Shown: positions 40,301 to 42,808 of the stretch, piece by piece
Numbering within the stretch: the first letter of the stretch is position 1
Layout: each line of letters opens with the position of its first letter
Origin: Owenia fusiformis
Taxonomy: Eukaryota; Annelida; Polychaeta; Sabellida; Oweniidae
Direction: 5' to 3'
Length of the DNA stretch: 60,000 nt
Assembly: GCA_903813345.2 (NCBI GenBank)
Contig: CAIIXF020000011.1
Coordinates: 34,590,166 to 34,650,165 of the forward strand
The notes under the pieces: model-generated
The model's database searches: none
Told to the model about the DNA's origin: nothing
Seen by the model: the letters and a program-made list of their open reading frames with translations, nothing else
Position numbers and translations under genes: made by a program

Positions 40301-40479
40301 AAAAAAGTAGTAGCCTAAAAATCACACAAGAATGAAAAGAAAATAGAAACGTGAAAGTTGAAGTTCATACCTTCAAACTGTTTGCCGAGTTTCTTTCAGT
40401 AGTGTAATACATAGTACATACCTGAATTAAAGTCTAGTGCCTCTAAATGACGGTCTATAACTGCTGGAGTTCGACTCAT
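7062..40479 (-). CDS. WDR77: WDR77 / methylosome protein 50 (MEP50), eight exons
   Basis: Minus-strand join of 40479-40422, 37324-37139, 36302-36149, 35797-35677, 35327-35273, 23980-23797, 19450-19373 and 7314-7062: 1089 bp, 362 aa plus stop. All junctions are AG/GT and every phase closes. The product is a WD40 beta-propeller that follows human MEP50 from end to end: N-terminal RHLEALDFNSDGGLLLGAG, then GSLWYF, CGHDDIVTSL, INIWDVGES, LFLSCSLDGRVLLWDRR, TWDPVQASMYAFGDN, SVSDDCTVVV and DFVHGLAWCP...GWDF. In the known family MEP50 is the obligate partner of PRMT5, presenting Sm proteins and histones H2A/H4 for symmetric arginine dimethylation. The C-terminal tail after the last WD motif (about 45 residues, ending DVAPST) is longer than I would expect. 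The gene spans 33 kb because introns 5 and 7 are full of mobile elements; introns 3 and 4 are only about 350 bp. Confidence 0.93.
7558..7680. repeat. ~32-bp tandem repeat in WDR77 intron 7
   Basis: Three to four copies of 'tcaaagtgaaaataatgaca' followed by 'ccaaagaag(gg)', with small length changes between copies. An open frame across it is only the repeat read through. Around it, 7315-7557 and 7681-8258 show nothing else. Confidence 0.75.
8259..8408. mobile_element. Foldback MITE (hairpin), family A copy 1
   Basis: Two ~66-bp inverted arms (8259-8324 and 8342-8407) surround a 17-nt loop. The arms share 'ggtgaatacctgt' and 'actttcaatgat' and end with 'gtgtattcccc'. The same hairpin family recurs at 36889-37052. 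No coding capacity. Confidence 0.75.
8409..9108. other. Intron sequence, nothing recognised
   Basis: AT-rich intron 7 sequence. An 82-codon open frame at 8784-9032 has a low-complexity, hydrophobic product without family features and is taken as chance. Confidence 0.6.
9109..9276. repeat. 168-bp duplicate of 18966-19133
   Basis: Nearly identical to 18966-19133 over 168 bp: one visible difference, tgattCtcg versus tgattCccg. It includes the left end of a CAGTG-ended MITE at about 9174 ('cagtgaaatgtgtatatctg'). The second copy keeps the whole MITE. Confidence 0.8.
9601..9696. repeat. Left long direct repeat flanking the truncated LINE
   Basis: The 96 bp from 'tacttaatatctctaatg' to 'gtcacaaacctgcaatt' recur at 11681-11828, where the copy is 148 bp because of about 52 extra bases in its middle. 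The two copies bracket the LINE exactly. Confidence 0.8.
9697..11680 (-). mobile_element. 5'-truncated L1/Tx1-like LINE
   Basis: A 3' LINE fragment in WDR77 intron 7, in the same orientation as the gene. Its 3' end is A-rich with AATAAA motifs (T-rich on the plus strand at 9697-9730). Its 5' end is cut inside the reverse transcriptase. It is flanked by direct repeats 9601-9696 and 11681-11828, much longer than usual LINE target duplications. Confidence 0.85.
9917..11668 (-). CDS. Partial LINE ORF2: RT C-terminus to zinc finger
   Basis: A 583-codon open frame, and the frame stays open to the element's truncated 5' end. It begins within the RT (SALIFIICTEIM, a block B'-like segment), then an RT catalytic block reading HADDTTL instead of the usual YADD, followed by GLNLNMDKTEGIWLG. 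The rest is thumb/connection and a long C-terminal region with a C-x2-C-x7-H-x4-C finger (CSECNVVQDIRHLLYDC, about residues 478-494), typical of L1/Tx1-type ORF2. It ends INAFAAY. The endonuclease and N-terminal RT are missing, so it is a dead copy, yet it carries no stop or frameshift over 1.75 kb, which points to a fairly young insertion. Tyr-to-His at the catalytic block may be a family variant or a mutation. Confidence 0.85.
   Translation of the reverse strand: MIFIICTEIMANKRRKNDKIKGIKIDKKEIKVIQHADDTTLTLSTKESIREALKEINNFSEISGLNLNMDKTEGIWLGNLKGNGHQYENIHFGEEPVKCLGIYIGNDKTLCKEKNWDNKINNFEKLFESWKKRKLTLFGKAHVINTLGISKLVYNLSILDVPDDIVKRINKIIFGFLWKKDWVKRNTLIGNILDGGINLVDIQCKIDALKAAWAPRIKTTNTSVKIIPEFIINKLGFTINDFYKTNFDENVKILDHYKFYKHVFCAYNRCKEIEKNKHPGTEVLWLNKRFLCRKETLYMKNWINAGFIYVKDFFDERNNLIDEKTVLLRLKNKQNWMTEYLKIRLVLHNIKYESKQSMKYANKRHSNSFLFRNDKYENLEKLSSKFFYKILLKDKFIRPKMEADWTKSFNIQNDRITFRNIYKNKMKDIECQKLSEFNFKLLHNFLACGKLVNKWNMNVPKECSECNVVQDIRHLLYDCVLIKNLWNILSETLKVDITWKNILLGYQSMNSKLEFRILLYTILMKCIHEIWTKNSDNPTQYKQANFKSKIASKLNIYEHIFKLQGKVNIAQDFKKIINAFAAY
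11681..11828. repeat. Right long direct repeat flanking the truncated LINE
   Basis: The 148-bp right partner of 9601-9696. The extra ~52 bp at 11742-11793 are absent from the left copy. Confidence 0.8.
11976..12130. repeat. 47-bp minisatellite, left part (~3 copies)
   Basis: Unit 'gtaggagttaatggggtgaa' continuing 'tcaccagtatggaccctgat' and 'aaaatgg'. About three copies end at 'aaaataggta', where the EnSpm-like element starts. The same array resumes at 17896. Confidence 0.9.
12131..12260. repeat. Left terminal and subterminal repeat region of the EnSpm-like element
   Basis: Starts CACTGCGTCAAATGTGAAAT. Direct and inverted copies of CTAGACGTG, GTGTCAAGAG and GTGTAAAGAG follow within 130 bp. 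Confidence 0.8.
12944..13281. repeat. Left arm of a large inverted repeat inside the EnSpm-like element
   Basis: It pairs in reverse complement with 15568-15863. Shared blocks include 'gaaacatgctctgatat', 'aggcatattctgtgatctga', 'aatgtcaatacattacataa', 'aaatatgagctgggatgaaa' and 'gagatgtcatgg'. The arms differ by small indels and one ~65-bp block. Confidence 0.8.
13282..15567. other. Loop between the inverted arms, no gene recognised
   Basis: Several 60-75 codon open frames occur on both strands and resemble no family I know. A block at 14031-14096 ('ttttagacgtgcttagcc', 'ctctgcgtatctagagat') repeats the left subterminal region at 12148-12207, so a second, decayed copy of the same family may lie inside. 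Confidence 0.5.
15568..15863. repeat. Right arm of the inverted repeat
   Basis: Reverse-complement partner of 12944-13281. Confidence 0.8.
15864..17754. other. EnSpm-like interior, nothing coding recognised
   Basis: AT-rich sequence with three long homopolymers (C11, C12, G15) and no supported coding block. Confidence 0.5.
17755..17895. repeat. Right subterminal and terminal repeat region of the EnSpm-like element
   Basis: Contains GTGTCAAGAG (several), GTGTAAAGA and CACGTCTAGA, and ends 'ttcacgcagtg' at 17895 before target duplication GTA. Confidence 0.8.
17896..18895. repeat. 47-bp minisatellite, right part (~21 copies)
   Basis: About 21 tandem 47-bp units with single-base variants (gagcc/gaccc, gtaag/gtagg). 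A distinctive pair of units with 'ggttaaatgg' and 'taattggttg' occurs twice 189 bp apart (near 18037 and 18226), showing a four-unit higher-order duplication. Confidence 0.92.
18966..19215. mobile_element. CAGTG-ended MITE with duplicated flank
   Basis: The MITE runs about 19031-19215, from 'cagtgaaatgtgtatatctg' to 'acaggtttaactg'. Its ends are imperfect inverted repeats and the sequence is rich in 'gaacacct' blocks. CAGT ends are typical of pogo/Tigger-like MITEs (inference). 18966-19133 duplicates 9109-9276. A related element lies at 24169-24310. Confidence 0.6.
19373..19450 (-). CDS. WDR77: WDR77 exon 7
   Basis: A 78-bp exon with acceptor CTATTTTTCAG|TCC and donor TACT|GTAAGT. It encodes PTWLGSVSDDCTVVVSDMS then SSPASI, matching the family LASLSEDCSLAVLD blade. 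Its phases (1 nt in, 2 nt out) fit exons 6 and 8 exactly. Its first 31 bases and its acceptor are the source of the 73-bp tandem array immediately upstream in the intron (19451-21420). Confidence 0.9.
19451..21420. repeat. 73-bp minisatellite derived from the WDR77 exon 7 splice acceptor
   Basis: Units recur at exactly 73 bp (19441, 19514, 19587 ... 20463), then at 21225, 21296 and 21369 after an insertion: 18 copies if the true exon edge is counted. On the minus strand each unit reads 'tattctatttttcag' and then 31 bases of exon 7 (TCCAACATGGCTAGGGTCTG onward), followed by intron-like sequence. The 17 intronic copies therefore carry the real acceptor plus the exon start but no exon 7 donor. 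Confidence 0.92.
20490..21176. mobile_element. Unclassified ~690-bp repeat inserted in the 73-bp array
   Basis: It interrupts the array between 'tagaataaa' and 'aaatatgtatg' with only a few ambiguous A/T bases duplicated. Inside are two 135-bp tandem copies ('accaaaagtgtcattagaca'), several self-complementary 'aaaatggcggccatttt' blocks and an end rich in 'ggacggac'. No coding capacity; the class is unknown. Confidence 0.7.
21421..22199. other. WDR77 intron 6 sequence, mostly unrecognised
   Basis: A short self-complementary 'ttcaccactagtggaggtga' at about 21616 resembles the 'ttatgtcacca' dispersed repeat also seen at 50862 and 57462. Nothing else was recognised. Confidence 0.5.
22200..23338. 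repeat. 58-bp satellite, ~6 copies, interrupted
   Basis: Unit 'gaagtctgtctactaggagt' then 'cctacatagtttgacctgac' and 'atcaatatgacaaacatt'. Two copies lie left of the MITE at 22308 and four right of it. Confidence 0.85.
22308..23087. mobile_element. pogo-like MITE, 780 bp, TA target duplication
   Basis: Inserted in the 58-bp satellite. Ends CCGTATTCTCTGTAATTA (left) and, complemented, CAGTATTCTCTGTAATTA (right), both continuing into a GCGCCCA-like block. TA lies on both sides (22306-22307, 23088-23089), and removal restores the satellite 'gacatacattgaa'. TA duplication with a CAGT-type end fits pogo/Tigger elements (inference). An internal reversed end-like piece ('gagagaatacggtaa') lies near 22498. 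No transposase. Confidence 0.75.
23339..23796. other. WDR77 intron 6, nothing recognised
   Basis: Ordinary AT-rich intron up to the exon 6 donor. Confidence 0.6.
23797..23980 (-). CDS. WDR77: WDR77 exon 6
   Basis: Acceptor TTTATAG|AT and donor CCAA|GTAAGA. It encodes DISPCKGTPTCITWDP, MYAFGDNTGAVTYKDVR and IHRVRFSKT. This acceptor was preferred over an AG 16 bp further in because it fills the full human spacing. It is separated from exon 5 by 11.3 kb of nested retroelements. Confidence 0.9.
24169..24310. mobile_element. CAGTG-ended MITE, related to 19031-19215
   Basis: Reverse orientation: 'gagaggtgttcacatttc' near the left end and 'acaggtttcactg' at the right end, followed by TATATA. Imperfect inverted ends. 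Confidence 0.5.
24321..24770. repeat. Tandem duplication of a 227-bp hairpin unit
   Basis: Two near-identical 227-bp copies (start 24321 and 24548). The first ~130 bp of each is a hairpin: 'gttatgtac' pairs with 'gtacataac', 'ggttttggatatgggg' with 'ccctatatccaaacc', and 'gagatatgcatatct' with 'agatgtgcatatctc'. The rest is a T-rich spacer. A partial third piece follows to about 24840. Confidence 0.85.
25266..25332. promoter_or_regulatory. Pair of CRE-type palindromes in the LTR
   Basis: TGACGTCA occurs twice, 59 bp apart (25266, 25325), and again at 33825 and 33884 in the 3' LTR. It is the consensus for CREB/ATF-type bZIP factors. That it acts as the LTR enhancer is inference. Confidence 0.4.
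26280..27446 (+). CDS. LINE ORF1: RRM-like and CCHC nucleic-acid-binding protein
   Basis: 388 codons. It starts MMTNLEELVKNVDLWIKLEA at the first ATG after the 5' UTR; the second Met is also possible. An RRM-like fold is suggested around 105-165 (DIRISIHGIPLHVSNTELEQ). Three zinc knuckles follow: C204-x2-C207-x3-H211-x4-C216 (short spacing), C224-x2-C227-x4-H232-x4-C237 and C247-x2-C250-x4-H255-x4-C260. The C-terminal third is Ser/Pro/Lys-rich with a basic stretch (LKRKERS), possibly a nuclear signal. In L1/Tx1 elements ORF1p coats the element RNA to form the retrotransposition particle. No stop or frameshift is present. It ends 31 bp before ORF2. Confidence 0.9.
   Translation: MMTNLEELVKNVDLWIKLEAKGLGRITELELRDAITSGAEANLGNETILEKNILGIQFYQHSYIVYTDSPKSKALLISMGYVLIKNRQYRLSDYKLEKDTLEYKHSKDIRISIHGIPLHVSNTELEQWVDSFAQRVSEVRFHRKSKDHKNQAGSILTGHRFCYAKKIIQPQKRYSEYPIEDPLIDGRLINIDIVIYHDSQPINCRLCKEDHAVSECPKKRVITCFGCGQEGHRKSECPRSKRRDNRCWKCGLVGHEQRTCPENEVAKGVRVVEQLINRALGPDETTLMTDSPEIFKIADEYISSAPIPAGTLKSQEAPATKKSATKSPSGIPIPTLKRKERSPLIESNFDKKHKLGSPIQLLDDLHISPENKRQSKHSMVNVAPEDKD
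27478..31068 (+). CDS. LINE ORF2: APE endonuclease - reverse transcriptase
   Basis: 1196 codons. The N-terminal endonuclease (about 1-235) has all expected residues: N8 in NVRGL, E37 in LQET, NIYAPN (106-111), GDFN (141-144) and SDH (226-228). The RT (about 430-760) shows LDGISAAFYK, NWRPLTLTNADYKIAAKV, GIDYTKAYDSI, ERGIRQGCPLSPLLF, the catalytic YADD at 698-701 and GLKINMSKTEALWLG. The C-terminal part ends with a C1117-x2-C1120-x7-H1128-x4-C1133 finger of the L1/Tx1 type. The enzyme would nick the target and copy element RNA onto it (target-primed reverse transcription). The frame is uninterrupted. Its RT-to-finger region is related in plan to the truncated LINE at 9917-11668, but the two are different families. 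Confidence 0.94.
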   Translation: MVNIYSGNVRGLRNRLTRFTFFKFLNEIHVDIACLQETYVTENVINQWKKEWGGTIIYNPGTVHSKGEVIMMRKDFEFSNLNIIQKQDRMMLIEFEHDSEKFTCCNIYAPNKQGDKIQFFKRVQQQLLNINMNETNFVFCGDFNCCIDSKDNLAGMAHHKSETDSFNEMIYSTDVIDTWRLHHPDQNDFTWRHKSQNIVRRIDYVFTNNKAFGNVLSIELFDMPGSDHRGILMNFSTDVNEKGPFYWKFNNSLLTNIEFVNQMNDILIHEKQNLNNLNPQVLWDYCKTKIKDFSICYGKLLASKRHNDLKIAKLNLKKCSDLLANDPENVDLRKRVNNHKLCYEIAATCEAKGAQLRSKVDWCEKGEKNTKYFLSLEKARANNKCINSIKLANGEVVKKQELIIDEINRYYNDLYSKKVIFRPVLLDDFLQNVHIPKLTEEQSQLCEGDISYNECLTALRSMKNDASPGLDGISAAFYKVFFMKIGTVLVHALNTAFVKGEMSCSQKKGLMVLIPKKSLAKNELKNWRPLTLTNADYKIAAKVIALRIKHVIKHIVHDDQCGYIQSRSAAQILRAIDDVMIYLDTNKLQGIMLGIDYTKAYDSISKEFMMYSLKCFGFGPSLRKWVDVLNKKSHNHILHNGWITGDVKLERGIRQGCPLSPLLFIISCELLSCKIRSDLNIQGIKMPGCEEELKILQYADDATLFLNSSESLQRSLSVLETFYEMSGLKINMSKTEALWLGIWKNRNDTVGNVKWKLFPDNCIKILGIVFSTSINVVNNNENIDSIFSRCQKIMKSWSGRYVSIIGKVVLAKSLLLSQFAYIMQAFILPENILNRINTMIFKFLWSKGKFKEDELKRCPDKVKRDVMVQDYKNGGLKMIDCKDMQKAFSILWIKKLQNPTNGHWKCIPRYMYNTMGKNLSVFNSNISSVELKGCEILNSFYKTILTTWLNHSEYSDPNILWNNKDITWNRSPLCFSNWIKNGVIYINDIILNNRLMTYEELAQKVGRNGQTLLQFNMLKACLRQDKITSRVQCNGTLYFKDTDLKNLTSKNIREKLVLARKCDVILNGNILTQDIWCEMFKCTKDTSLLIIQWKILQNIHANGVYLKKCNIEQNDKCKFCNARDDSMHYFVKCPVIKILWAKLNLDENQKLGISQVEKNVLYECLLIKKVIHDFKVSNGEGNLTLMLEKEKLVRTV
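31172..31177 (+). terminator. LINE polyadenylation signal
   Basis: AATAAA lies 104 bp after the ORF2 stop and about 15 bp before the A-rich tail. Confidence 0.6.
31243..31260 (+). other. Primer binding site, tRNA-Leu-like
   Basis: TGGTGGCAGTGGTGGGAT starts 3 nt after the 5' LTR end. It complements the 3' end of animal tRNA-Leu(AAG/UAG) with one expected mismatch, T for C at position 10, judged from memory of vertebrate tRNA-Leu. Confidence 0.7.
31261..31676 (+). other. Leader region of the gag-only element
   Basis: Non-coding sequence between the primer site and gag, with repeated 'cagatgtccag' and 'ccagaat'-like words. A packaging role would be expected here but cannot be shown. Confidence 0.4.
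31677..33251 (+). CDS. Gag protein of the non-autonomous LTR element
   Basis: 524 codons starting MISRIPDIQANMESEQQARH; an alternative start is the Met at residue 12. Residues ~110-205 hold five copies of a Cys/His unit (EYCAPNEQNV, EYRAACKQHV, EYCAACKQHV, EYCAAGEQHV twice), the central ones as 16-aa, 48-bp tandem repeats with NKKHTT linkers. About 285-450 is a retrotransposon Gag core (SWKAFKFKFDIIADI, IELLTCLDGIAEKIF, FPALSEKSREAIALDIFKHA). A CCHC knuckle (C484-x2-C487-x4-H492-x4-C497) is near the end, and the frame stops at RPSKLWSK. No protease or pol follows. Gag would assemble RNA particles, with enzymes needed from another element. The repeated Cys/His units are not part of ordinary Gag. 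Confidence 0.88.
   Translation: MISRIPDIQANMESEQQARHTANMRVPAIPHDERYKYPEPFQPSNLNEDAMFRLDEIRKCIKLLHSEEEKILQTKNTTINITDISEVPVPENDAERYNKEIPANEIMPRYEYCAPNEQNVNKKHTTEYRAACKQHVNKKHTTEYCAACKQHVNKKRSTMLQNCEYCAAGEQHVQSAKMGLPPNKRTMKDHEYCAAGEQHVHTSVNNMGRSSGSNLLDFNEIPIPDPKPDQSLGIKKPFRDNHPVTEVLLRPDEVSRMRYPWTAPSLNPSNDVSNTSSQKERKTKQYDGMTSWKAFKFKFDIIADINEWNERRRAIELLTCLDGIAEKIFDIIEPSRKYDYQYICDTIKGMFDPDFQEEKYRNQLRQRMKLKSENVNTFGHDVIRLTNLSFPALSEKSREAIALDIFKHALQISDFKIGYHVYSKDPKNMRDAIKAAIQMECYTDDRPTHIDITENNLTNSLSAMFADNGHTQSTKQSKDEPARCYYCNFIGHYAKTCRFKYADADKGYITPDYIGKRPSKLWSK
33491..33509 (+). other. Hairpin before the purine tract
   Basis: ACACTTCGGGACGAAGTGT is an 8-bp perfect stem with a GGA loop, directly upstream of the polypurine tract. 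It may be an RNA element of the transcript; the function is unknown. Confidence 0.5.
33513..33526 (+). other. Polypurine tract
   Basis: AAAGAGGGGAGCAA lies immediately before the 3' LTR TGTAG. Confidence 0.75.
33527..34589 (+). repeat. 3' LTR of the gag-only element
   Basis: An intact 1063-bp LTR. It keeps the empty LINE target (AACAATCATATT within 34554-34565) and ends CTACA, followed by target duplication GTAT. Confidence 0.92.
34590..35272. other. WDR77 intron 5 remainder with E-box/CRE words
   Basis: No gene. Within 34738-34920 there are three CACGTG cores ('cccacgtgat', 'cacgtggcc', 'cacgtggggg') and one TGACGTCA. This may be a regulatory cluster or an old LTR piece; there is no direct evidence for either. 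Confidence 0.4.
35273..35327 (-). CDS. WDR77: WDR77 exon 5
   Basis: A short 55-bp exon encoding DGRVLLWDRRKQKAASIL plus one base. Acceptor TTTTCAG|GA, donor TTAG|GTAGAG. It joins exon 4 in phase 0 to make the family motif LSCS-x-D-x-R-x-LLWD. Confidence 0.92.
35328..36148. other. WDR77 introns 4 and 3 (exon 4 lies between)
   Basis: Two short introns of 349 bp (35328-35676) and 351 bp (35798-36148). Nothing else was recognised in them. Confidence 0.7.
35677..35797 (-). CDS. WDR77: WDR77 exon 4
   Basis: Acceptor TTGTAG|CA and donor TTG|GTGAGT. It encodes INIWDVGESCLLKSYKGHQD and SAHPTDENLFLSCSL, a classical WD40 blade with IWD and the GH dipeptide. Confidence 0.93.
36149..36302 (-). CDS. WDR77: WDR77 exon 3
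   Basis: Acceptor TTTTTAG|CA and donor ATG|GTTAGT. It encodes ANLDIWGLTTDETEGTLF then CGHDDIVTSLDVFSGG. The HDDIVTSL block corresponds to the family's conserved HDDIVSTV. Confidence 0.92.
36889..37052. mobile_element. Foldback MITE (hairpin), family A copy 2
   Basis: Inverted arms 'aaatatttcactctattttc', 'ggtgaatacctgt' and 'gatattcca' pair with 'tggaatatcac', 'acaggtattca' and 'atagagtgaaatatttgt'. It is the same family as 8259-8408. AATAATATT flanks both sides (36880-36888, 37053-37061), a possible 9-bp target duplication. It lies in WDR77 intron 2. Confidence 0.75.
37139..37324 (-). CDS. WDR77: WDR77 exon 2
   Basis: Acceptor TTTTCAAG|AT and donor CTG|GTAAGT. It encodes GGLLLGAGTLTGQYWYGSLW through VTDVKWLTGTTLAHSSDTG, the first propeller blade. 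It begins with 2 nt and ends with 1 nt of a codon. Confidence 0.92.
37325..40421. other. WDR77 intron 1
   Basis: 3.1 kb without a supported gene. 38085-38190 has repeated 'ttgcagaatttt'. 38320-38500 is a degenerate ~28-bp repeat of 'ctgagatgatgggta' type that reappears in pieces at 38900 and 40110. Otherwise unremarkable. Confidence 0.6.
40422..40479 (-). CDS. WDR77: WDR77 exon 1 (coding part)
   Basis: Nineteen codons plus one base, starting MSRTPAVIDRHLEALDFNS and ending at donor CAG|GTATGT. The start was chosen because it is the first ATG in frame with the family N-terminus (human: an ACMERQLEAA-like stretch). Confidence 0.85.
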
Positions 40480-41980
40480 ATCAATATTTATTGTATTTTT
40501 TGAAGTGTTTGATGTTTCACATGTGAAATTTTATGCAGTGGCGTGTCATGACCTATTTTCTAATTGGACAGCGTAATTCAGCAGAGTTCTCAAACTTCTG
40601 AAAATCGGTGCGGTCATATCATCGAACTTTTGCAGGTAAATACAGTCATTTTACTTACATTTGTAGTTTCAATTACCATAGAAACCTTAAATTGTTCATA
40701 AGCACTTACTTATATAGACAGGAGAGCCATTGTAAGAGCACAAATCCAGTAAATCAAGCACTTCCGGTTTCAAATTTAGTTTATATTTTTTGGCGGCTTG
40801 TTTCGAAAAAAGAACAATCACTACTAAAACTACCACATCCCTTCTTAGATGCACCTAAGGTTGAATCCAGTACTTGTGTCATATATTGTTATTTTTTAGA
40901 TTTTCTGTCTATTTCCAACTCACATTCTTACAGAACATAGACTATTTAGCAGGCCCGTAGCCAGGGGCAGGTTAGTCCAACAACATTAGACCTAGCCTGG
41001 GCCTCGTTTCTTATCTGACATGTCTTATGGCCCCGGCTAGGTCTAACCTCCATGATCATTTTGCCCTTGTTGCGCGTTCCGCAGGTTTCGACCAGCGGAA
41101 CTAATTAACACTGAAAACATGGTAATATTACTAATAAAGAATGTGATTCAAGCATGCATACATACCTTATGAATACATACACACCATCCCGTATCCCCCT
41201 TAGACCCTATTGATGCATAATTACGAAAATATTGGAGACAGGTTTGGAATTTTACGAAAATGTCGGTCAGTTCCGGTAACATCGAAATTGCAAATCGTTT
41301 CAGGAATTGACCGTCATTGCGACACTGCATCAACGAACAGTAGGTTTGCAATTAATAACTAATTTGCGTGTATACAAGCGCTACATAAATCAATCAAAGA
41401 TACCTGTTATCCTCAAAATTGATCTTTATATCCCGAGTAATCGCGTGATAATTATCAATCTATTTGACAACAATTTCGTTTCAATAGTTTAAATTTTAAC
41501 CCGGGACGAACAGACACAATGACGGACATGCGGAATGTCATTTTAGAGATTGGTAAGTTTAACCTCATTTTACTTGTATAAATGACCATTTAATACAATA
41601 ATATTGTGTTGAATCGCTTGATGTTATGTGTTTTTATATTGTTGTCAATTAATAAGTAATTTCATGCGCGTTTAATTAATAACTGATAGTGAGAATTTGC
41701 AACAAATGAAAGCATACCACGGAAGTTAAACCCAATCACGGCAACAAGAACATTCAGATTAATAAATGAAAGCCGTGGTATTGGGTTTAACTTGTTGAAC
41801 TAGGGGCAGGTGGGTCAGGGGTGTAAGGGAACCCCTGCTGGCGGAATATTATTTCAAAATCATGCAGTTTTCACCATTCATCATTTTGGGCCAAAATAGT
41901 CAAATTTGAACCCCCATGGAATTTTTTAAAAAGTGAACCCCCTTTACAAAACCAAAAGCTGTCTACTGGTTACAGTAGTT
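40480..41980. other. WDR77 upstream region and repeat pieces
   Basis: Probable WDR77 5' UTR and promoter side (nothing diagnostic seen). 40950-41055 ('gcaggcccgtagccagggg', 'ctagcctgggcctcg', 'ttatctgacatg') is similar to 42826-42893. At 41519-41553 a short ATG frame (MTDMRNVILEI) ends at GGTAAGT and could be a first exon on the plus strand, but no partner exon was found. 41715-41800 has an inverted 'ccacgg...ttaaacccaat' pair. Confidence 0.4.
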
Positions 41981-42808
41981 CACAGGCTGGTATCGAAAGA
42001 TTTGTCCGCTGTGACGGAGCATGATATTTTTCATAAAAACACTAAGAATGCTTCACGATTTATTTTTTAACTCATATGTTTCGTTATATCAAAGATAATT
42101 ACTTACTCCATGCATTGGATACATCATTTGCGTGTAACCTTCACTTCTGTTTGAAGTCTAATAACGCTAGGAGTAAAATCTATTGAAAACGGCGCCATAG
42201 TATCAAACTCTAAAATGTACCATTTCTTTTTTAATTTTTTAATGGCATGATATAGTGACACGATAATATTAACATATGTTTTCACCATAACTCTGAATGT
42301 ATTAATGAAATATTAATGCATTTGGGTCTTTTTAATTTTTTTATAAAAAATAATATTAGTATTTTTTGTCCGCTGTGACGGAGCATTTTCACAGTTCACA
42401 TTTGCAACTGCTCCGTCACAGCGGACAAAAAAATTAAGCATTATTTTCTATAAAAGAATTAAAAAGACCAAATACATCAACATCTCATTTATACCTTCAT
42501 AGTTCTGCTGAAACCATGTGTAAATATTATCCTGTCACTATATCGTGCCATTAGAAAGTTAAACAAGAAATGGTACATTTTGAAGTATGATACTCCGGCG
42601 CCATTTTCAATAGCTTTTCTTCCCAGCGTAATTGGACTTCAAACAGAAGTGAAAGTTACCCGCAAATGATATATCCATTGCATGGAGTAAGTAATTTTGT
42701 ATGGTATAACGAAACATGTGAGTTAATAAATCGTGAAGTATTCTTAGTGTTTTTATGAAAAATAGCATGCTCCGTCACAGCGGACAAATATTTCGATACA
42801 AGCCTGTG
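41981..42808. mobile_element. 828-bp palindromic foldback element
   Basis: Two ~400-bp arms are near-complementary, with a 23-nt spacer (42386-42408). TTTGTCCGCTGTGACGGAGC is found at the outer left (42001), at the inner left (42365), and reversed at 42409 and 42768. The arms extend out to 'cacaggctggtatcgaaa' on both sides. No coding capacity. A hairpin-type transposon or an inverted duplication; class unknown. Confidence 0.85.
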
